Positions 30,096-36,808 of a stretch of DNA of 36,808 nucleotides are shown here, in pieces (position 1 is the stretch's first letter; each line of letters opens with the position of its first letter). A model generated the notes under the pieces. That model did no database searches and was not told where the DNA came from. It was given only the letters and a program-made list of their open reading frames with translations. The DNA is from Baffinella frigidus (taxonomy: Eukaryota > Cryptophyceae > Cryptomonadales > Baffinellaceae), in the NCBI GenBank assembly GCA_026770585.1, contig MU646366.1, forward strand, positions 755,313 through 792,120, in the 5' to 3' direction. The translations under genes and the position numbers were made by a program.

Positions 30096-33000
30096 ATGGC
30101 GGAGCACAAGCGATTTCCCCCAGGGGAAGGTTCAAACTCGAGTCTCCGGAACTGAAAATGGCGCAATTTCCAGCTACACTCTGATGCACTTTCCTTGTAA
30201 AGCATCAAGGATCAGGGAAAAACCAAAAACCATCGGAGGAACAACGCGGCTTTCATCTGGGTTCCCTCAGCGGCTGCATCGTGTAGAGAGGTCTCGAGGG
30301 GCGGGATGGGGCAGGGCCAGTCAGGGTTCGAGCTCACGGGGCACAGCAAAGCGGTGTACGCGTGCAGCTGCTCGGAAGATGGCCAGCTTCTCCTCTCGGG
30401 TGCGCGACCGAAAATCCTGTCCCAGACGCCCTTGCCAGAGGCTGGCCACCCCCCAATTGCGTAGACGCTGTGGACAATTGGAGGTGTGCAAATCGGCGCG
30501 CTTCCCCGGCCCCATGCGAGGCGGGAGCCGTCTCGATGTGGTCCTTCGCGTTCTCTTCCTCCTCTTTAACCTTTTGGTGCAACTCAAGGGACGGAGTCTT
30601 TTCATATGTTCAATGGTGTCTATGCATGTGTCCTCATTTGGCTGGACGCGCTAGATCCCGACCGGGAAGGGACTGCCTCGCTGAACGCGCCTGCAACACG
30701 TTTGCGTGGTTTGGTTTCTGCTCTGTTCATCTGCTGACAACCCTCCCACCCTTCCGACCAGCGTCCGGCGATGGGCTCCTCAAGCTCTGGGACCTCACGA
30801 CACTCAAGGTATGCTGCCGCTTTTCTAGAACGTGTCCTGCTCCGGCGCCCCCGCGTCCGAGAACACCTGCGAAGATGGCGACCGCGCCCCCTTCCTCTGC
30901 ACCCCGCCCCGACCTGGATGCAACACACGCTCCAAAACCGAGAGCTGACGTCGAACGGGGACCAGGCGGTGCGCGACTTCACAGGACACACTTGTGCGGT
31001 CTACTCGTGTGCGATTTCCGCCTCGGGGGAGCTCGCGGTCTCCGGGGCGCTGGATGGGACAGTCAAGGTTTGCTTCAAGCCCATCGAAACCTTCCATGCG
31101 CCGAAACGTTACTTGCTGCTGCTTCGCCCCCGACCCCACTCATGTTTGTGAGGCACCCGCGTCCGGCCACCTGTGCCGCAGCACGGATCAGCACCCAGTG
31201 TGACAGATTCGACACGAGTGCGTCTTTGTTCGTCAGGGTAGGGTGGTGAGGAAACAGTTGATTCCCAGACATCCAATATCTGGGCATACTCTGCGAGGGA
31301 GCTTGTACTCCGTTCAGCGCCGTGCCAATGCTGTCGCAGCGCACCACCCCACACGTGACGACATGCCGCTGATCTTTCCTGGCACGCGCGCGACTAACCA
31401 GACGTGTTGCGGGGGGCAGGTGTGGCGCGTGAGCACCGGCGAGGAGGCCTTCTCCTTCACCGTGGGGGACAGCGGCCTCGCGGTTATGACCGTGTCGTTC
31501 TCCCCCGACGGCACATGCGTCCTGGCTGGGTCTGCACCTCCCCCCCTCCCCACGCGCAACGCCGAACCGTGGGCTGCATGCTGTGAATGCGGGGGAGGTG
31601 TGGTGCGGCGTCTGCCACCAGAGAAGGTGCATTGTTGATTGGTGATGCGGGATTGTTGATGCGTGTTGTGGAAGCAGTGGGGCAGACAAGACCGCCGTGA
31701 TCTGGGAGCTGGCGCTCGGGGAGGACAGCGTGAGCGGGGAGCCTGTCGCCACCCTCGCGGGGCACAAGCTCGCTATCAACGCCGCTACCTTCACCTTCGA
31801 CGGTCCGCGCCTCCCCCCGGTCGCAGGGAGCTACCCGTAGTGCTGAATGGCGGGGAATAGTGCTGATTGGTGGGGATCAGTGCTGACGCCGCATCCCTGC
31901 TACCCTTGCTACCTTCCTGCATTGTGCGCGCCTGGGATATCAGAGAGATTGGAGCGGTGGAGGAGTTGTGGTGCGGCCTGCCGCTCGTCTCTCTGGGCTT
32001 TACGATGCGCGCTGGAGCGTGGTGAGCATTCGGTGGTGAGCGCCGAGGGTTTAGGGTTAGGGTTTAGGTTGAGATCTATAGTTAACGGTTTCAAACCTTA
32101 AATCTCATTCCTGAACCGAACCCTCTGAACGTTGACCCCTAAACCCTAAACCCCACCCCACACCAGGAGAGTCGGTGGTGACGGGGTCGTCAGACTCAAC
32201 AGTCAAGATCTGGGGGAAACTCTCAACCCTCAAGGTCCCCGCCCGCACTTACAACTTCTGCCACAGGCATGACACCAACAGAGGCGGATCGAGTGGCGTA
32301 AAAAAGGGCAGGTTGGCGTGAAGAGTGGCCACGAAACGTTGATACGAAAATCAACATTTTTGTAATTGTGAACATTTTGTAATTATGGAAAAACGTTGGG
32401 CAGGAGGTGCGCACACTCTCGGGACACCGTGCAGCGGTGATGGCCGTGGACGTGACGCGCGACGGGACGCTTGTTCTGAGTGCGTCGCAGGACCACACCG
32501 TGTGCGTCTGGGCCGCGGCCACCGGGAACATCATCAAGGTCGACTAAACCCTCAACTCCACACCCTAAAATCTAAAATCTAAACCCTCAACTCCAAACCC
32601 TAAACCCTGAGCCCTAAACTCTAAACACTAAGCCCTAAACCCTAAACTCAAAACCCTGAACCCTGCACCCCAAACCCTAAACCCTAAACCCTAAACCCTC
32701 AACTCCAAACCCTGAACCCTAAACCCTAAACCCTTAACCATACACCCGAAACCCTAAATTCTGAACCCTGAACCCGAAACCCTCAACCCTTAACCCTACA
32801 CCCCAACCCCCAAAACCTAAACCCTACACCCTAAACCCTAAACCCTAAACTCTAAACTCCACACCCTCAACCCCACACCCTTAATCCCAAACCCTACACC
32901 ATAAACCCTAAACCCTAAATCCAGAACCCTAAACCCTCAACCCTAAACCCTTAATCCCGCATCGTTAACCCTAAACCCTAAACCCCAAACCCTAAACCCT

Positions 33001-33375
33001 AAACCCTGAACCTCGCACCCTAAACCCCAAACCCTACTACACCCTAAACCTTATGTCGTGAACCCTAATCCTCAAACCCTAAACCCCAAACCTCAAACCC
33101 TAAACCCCAAACCCCACACCCTAAACCTTAAATCCTGAACCCTAAACCCTTCACCCGCAACCCTCAACCCTCAACCCTCAACCCAACACCCTAAACCCCA
33201 CACCCTGCACCCCACACCTTCAACCCTAAACACCACCCCCCCCACCCTCAACGCTGAAATCAGGTGCTGAAAGGGCACTCGGACGCGGTGCGCGCATGCA
33301 AGTTCTCGCGCGACGGCACCATGATCGTCACCGGTACGTCCGCCTCTCACCGCTTCACGCTTTGGGTGTTGGGGT

Positions 33376-33421
<46 letters not shown>

Positions 33422-36400
33422 GGTTTGGGGTTGACGGTTGACGGTTGACGGTTGACGGTTGCGGTTGACGGTTGACGGTTGTGACGGTTGAAGGTCTAGA
33501 GTTGAGGGTTTATGTCAGTGCGCTCACCACCATCTGCCTGTCGAGGACAAGAGAACCCTTCCTTTCCCACCCTCTACTCGACGTGAGCTCAATCGCTTCG
33601 TGAGACACTTCGCCAAGCGCAAACACCCCTCGATGTGATATGCTTTCAGTCCTGAGGAAAGTTCCGCCCACCACCTGGGGGATCAGCAGTTTGAGTAGAC
33701 TGTGCGGGGCAGCGCTGACGCCGCTTGGTATGGGCAGGGGCGTACGACCACCGGGTGATGGTGTTTGTCCGGGCTGAGGAGGGCAACGAGTGGCAGCGCG
33801 CCTGCAAACTTCAGGTGCTTCCCTCGGCGATTCGCACTCCTCTATGTCTCTGGCGTGTTCTCCTGCGGTTGTGCAGTCCATTGCCAGAAACAGTTGCCTC
33901 TGCGACGCTCTGCATTCGCGTGCGGCTGGTTCGGGTTAGGGGTTTGGGGGTTAGATTTTGGAGGTTTGGGGATTAGGGTTGGGGATTATTGTATGGGGGG
34001 TGGGAGTGGCCGTGGCTTCTCTCTCCCTCGACTCGCGACGCCACCTTTGATGGGGTCCTCTGTGATGGGGTCGGGCAGCCTCTGGAATCTCGCAACGGTG
34101 GCGGTTGCGGCGAGAGCGCTCAAATCTGATGAGGGTTGTACGGGGAGCAGAAGCACACGCGCGGGGTGACGTCTTGCACGTTCAGCGCCGACGGCATGGT
34201 CCTCATCTCAGGCATATTCCCCTGCCTCTCTGCCACGCGTTTCTCAGCCCAACGCAAGCCCACGCGCGGCTTGCCTCTGCAGAAGCGTGTGCACTCATCT
34301 GCAACGTTTCTCATCTGCAAATCGGTGCCGACGCACGTATCATGTATATACGACCCCCCCCACACTCATCCTGCAAATGGTATCTCTCGGCGTGTGGGAG
34401 AGACTACACCCTGGCTTTTATTTCCGCAGGGAGGGACTACGCACCGTCCTTTTGCACAGCCCCACTGATCAGTGATGGCTCGGGTGCAGGGAGTTGGGAC
34501 AAGACGGTGCGGCTGACGCCCATCGAAGACGTGCGCACCCTCGCTGTCTTCCCTCCCCCCGAGGCGGGCGAGCATCCGCAGGTCACCCTTCCCCGCTCTC
34601 CTACCTCTCTTTGAAAACAGCTTTCTTCCTCCAACGCCCCCTCCCTTCTTCTTCTTTCTTTCTTTCTCCGACGCCCCCCTCCTTCTTCTTCGCCCCCCTC
34701 CTTCTTCTTCACTCTCGAGCCTTGCGTTGATTGCTCGAATAGTCGATACGCCTCATGACGGACCCGCATCAGCATTCACCTCAAACTGCCGGGCTACTTA
34801 ACCATCATCCTCTCTCTGCGGAGACCCCTTTCCCATCCCGTATTGGTCCTCCTGCGAGGATCTCACCCACCACGCGACATGCCCCCCCCCCTGTGGTCAG
34901 GGTGCGATTGGGAACTTGGACCACAGTATTCCATGCACGTATACCGACACCCAGATTGGTGCTGCCATCAGGGACGGCTCCTGCTCCCGTGGTGCGGATC
35001 CTCAGACGGGTTTCACGCGACACGGCGCCCCCCCCTGGTGCTGACCCCAGGGATGCGGTACGTACTGACCCTAGGACGGAATATGGACGCGTGAATACTC
35101 ACCCCATCACGGGTTGGTTCGCGTATGATTGGGAACTCCGATCACGCTACTCCATTTACGTATACATCCTCAGATTGGTGCTGACCCCAGAGATGGCTGC
35201 TGCTCCCCTGCTGCGGACCCTGGAACGGGTTTCCCCCTGGTGCTGACCCCAGGACTGGCGGGATGGTTGTCAGGTGCTGGCGTCGGCGCTGCACATGGTC
35301 CCGGAGAGCGAGGCTCTTCTCGCGTCCCCCGCGCTCCTCGCTGCCTGCTCCGACCTCGCTAAAATGGTACACCCGCCGTGTGCCATGCGGGGCGTTGCTT
35401 GTTACTGGGGCACCCGTCGTTCATATCTTGGGGCGATGTATAGCTCTAGCTCAGTCTCTTTGGGCTCACCAATGTGGTGAGCCCGGGCTCTTTTCCGATC
35501 CACAGTTGGCGGATTTGGATCGCACGCCCAGCATGTCAACGTGCGAGTAGTCGGTCAATCCGACTGAGGCAGAGCCAGGAAACCGACAGCCCTGGCCCGG
35601 GTTTCTCGCGGGAGATCCTAGGGGGGCCTACGGCCTACCGTAGGTAACACCATAGGCGTAACTACCCTGATTTCAGCTCGGTACCCTATGAACGCGCAGC
35701 TTGGGGGAAGCCGGCTGACAGCACCTGTGGTTCCGCAGGTCGGGGTGGCGCGCGTCAAGGCCAAGCTCGCGCACCTCATCGGGTTCCTCCTGCGCCACCG
35801 GGCCAAACTCGGCTCCAGGAACATGCACTGCAATATGCTCCTCTTCGGTCAGCAGGTTGCGAGCATTCTCGCCCCCCGCCTCCGTCAAACCCTGCACCTT
35901 GATCCCTGGACTCTGAACCCTGTACCCTGAACCCTGAACCCTGAACCCTGAACCCTGAACCCTGAACCCTGAACCCTGAACCCTGAACCCGCCCCCCCTA
36001 CGGTTGTGTCCTCCTCCATCTTTGTTCGTAACTCTGCTGTGTCGTCCGCGACACACTCTTCTGACGCGCTGCGCGCGCGACGGACGTGTGACAGAGTGGG
36101 ATGGTCGTGTGATTGTGCAGGGCACCGGGAAGTACCATTTGGCGAGGCTGATCGCGCGAGTGATTGTCTCTGGCGGCTTTCTTCGCCACCCAGGTGTGGT
36201 TTCGGGTTTCGGGTTTCGGGTTTCGGGTTTCGGGTTTCGGGTTTAGGAGTGTGTTTCCTGCACTCACAGGTACCAGGAGGGTTCAGAGTTTCGTTTTTCG
36301 GGTTTCGGATTCGTGCGTGCGTCTGAGGGGTGTCGGAGACGGTTTAACAACTCCCGGTTCGACTAGAGGGCACACGAGAAGCGACAGAGGCACTGCGCTG

Positions 36401-36808
36401 CTTCGTTTTGATGGGACGCGGCGCGGATCGGGCTGTGTGTGTCCCCCCGTCGTTGGCTGGTTAGTGGGTTGCTTGGTTGCTTGGTTGGTTGCTTGGTTGC
36501 TGGTTGTTTGGGTGTTTGGTTGTTTCGTTTAATGGTTGCTTGTCCACTTGGTTGTGCCTAATTGCCTAATTTCTTGCTTGCTTGCTTGCTTGCTTGGTGG
36601 TGTGTAACGAGGAACATGGTGCAGGAGGGGGCGAAGGGAGCGCATTAGTGACTCGGCGCGAAGGGGCAGAAGAGGACGCACCCCTCGTCTTCGAGCCCCT
36701 CGTCCTCTGCCGCGCTTCCAAGGTCGCCCTCTGCCTCACTTGCTGCTTCCAAGGTCGCCCTCTGCCTCACTTGCTGCTTCCAAGGTCGCCCTCTGCCTCA
36801 CTTGCTGC
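30096..36808 (+). CDS. WD40-repeat protein fused to a CbxX/CfqX-type AAA+ domain (3' end missing)
   Basis: Exons: 30096-30129, 30325-30399, 30762-30808, 30966-31067, 31420-31529, 31678-31802, 32167-32234, 32404-32538, 33264-33333, 33738-33814, 34151-34211, 34490-34581, 35274-35366, 35739-35855 and 36121-36193. A tentative exon is 36670-36722. Phases agree throughout; at least 426 residues. The start is MAEHKRFPPGEG, then WD40 blades: LTGHSKAVYACSCSEDGQ, SGDGLLKLWDL, FTGHTCAVYSCAIS, LAGHKLAINAATFTFDG, SSDSTVKIWGKL, LSGHRAAVMAVDVTRDGT, LKGHSDAVRACKFSRDGT and SWDKTVRL. After the propeller come ARVKAKLAHLIGFLLRHRAK and NMLLFGQQGTGKYHLARLIA, which match the VK...L and Walker A region of CbxX/CfqX AAA ATPases. 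The Walker A residue after Lys is Tyr, not Thr/Ser. Intron 11 starts with GC, not GT. No targeting signal is seen; the rest of the ATPase should lie beyond the window. Confidence 0.88.
32544..33262 (+). repeat. 720-bp CCCTAAA-type array in WD40-AAA intron 8
   Basis: It is almost pure CCCTAAACC, CCCTCAACC, CCCCAAACC and CACCCTAAA, from just after the donor to the exon 9 acceptor (GAAATCAG|G). C-rich on the sense strand. A smaller one precedes exon 7 (32095-32163). Confidence 0.95.
33364..33512 (+). repeat. GGGTTGA / CGGTTGA array in WD40-AAA intron 9
   Basis: Seven or so GGGTTGA units turn into GACGGTT units. The sense strand is G-rich, so it is in the opposite orientation to the array in intron 8 of the same gene. 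Confidence 0.9.
34612..34725 (+). repeat. Pyrimidine-rich tract in WD40-AAA intron 12
   Basis: CTTCTTCTTT, CTCCTTCTTCTTC and CGCCCCCCTCC units, including a local duplication (CCCCCCTCCTTCTTCTTC twice, around 34674 and 34692). No coding signal. Tandem-like GGTGCTGACCCCAG copies follow near 35037, 35177 and 35239. Confidence 0.8.
35433..35580 (+). repeat. Dispersed repeat family C, copy in WD40-AAA intron 13
   Basis: Contains CTCAGTCTCTTTGGGCTCA, GTTGGCGGATTTGGATCGCA, CGCCCAGCATGTCAACGTGC and CCGACTGAGGCAGAGCCAGG. This is the fullest copy and is colinear with 12637-12780. Confidence 0.75.
35888..35990 (+). repeat. CCCTGAA array in WD40-AAA intron 14
   Basis: Eight or more perfect CCCTGAA units (35926-35988) follow looser ones. 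A short GGGTTTC array (about 36199-36243) follows exon 15. Confidence 0.92.
36716..36808 (+). repeat. 31-bp tandem repeat, three identical units, ending at the window edge
   Basis: Units 36716-36746, 36747-36777 and 36778-36808 are identical. Each contains TTCCAAGGTCGCC, which is also the predicted donor (AAG|GTCGCC) of the tentative last exon. Upstream, 36440-36600 is a GGTT/GCTT-rich simple repeat (four GCTT units near 36575). Confidence 0.9.

Noticed and set aside
1158-33262. A real chromosome end
   Set aside because: The telomere-like arrays are degenerate, internal and embedded in introns of genes whose exons continue on both sides.
36246-36532. Continuation of the WD40-AAA protein through the frame after 36271
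   Set aside because: It can be joined in phase, but it reads into a simple GGTT repeat (Trp/Leu/Val) and shows no AAA+ motif.

Overview
This window looks like GC-rich nuclear DNA from a eukaryotic alga. Every recognisable gene is cut into short exons (27 to about 700 nt) by introns with AG|G-type acceptors. Two predicted proteins start with a signal peptide followed by an Ala-Phe cleavage motif (ASAF-like, then a Ser/Arg/Thr-rich stretch). That is the bipartite presequence of algae with red-derived complex plastids (stramenopile, cryptophyte, haptophyte or dinoflagellate). I cannot decide the group from this window alone. No rRNA, tRNA, CRISPR or prokaryotic operon signal was seen. All exon models were built by eye from homology and intron-phase agreement, without transcripts.

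Layout: (1) 1-854, mobile-element remnants. (2) 855-3271 (-), a membrane-anchored MYND zinc-finger protein. (3) 3272-7710, no gene found; nested duplications, hairpins and small inverted-repeat elements. (4) 7711-10482 (-), a CCDC12/Cwf18 spliceosome protein, divergent from (5) 10807-17769 (+), a plastid-targeted monofunctional homoserine dehydrogenase in 14 exons. (6) 17770-20202, no gene found; many perfect hairpins and inverted-repeat elements. (7) 20203-24913 (+), a small SRPBCC/START-like protein in 8 exons. (8) 25652-29988 (-), a plastid-targeted DUF1995 protein in 12 exons, divergent across only 107 bp from (9) 30096 to the window end (+), a WD40-repeat protein whose C-terminal part enters a CbxX/CfqX-type AAA+ domain. 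The genes are not an operon or an obvious pathway. Amino-acid synthesis (homoserine dehydrogenase) and the DUF1995 protein are the plastid parts.

The most striking property is in the introns. Most long introns contain degenerate telomere-like arrays (CCCTAAA, CCCTGAA, CCCTCAA, GGGTTCA variants). These are mainly C-rich on the coding strand of the host gene, and they often run right up to the 3' splice site. Introns and intergenic DNA also carry two families of short TA-flanked inverted-repeat elements, near-perfect fold-back hairpins, and decayed copies of neighbouring exons. Two assembly gaps sit inside long C tracts, so assembly around homopolymers should be treated with caution.
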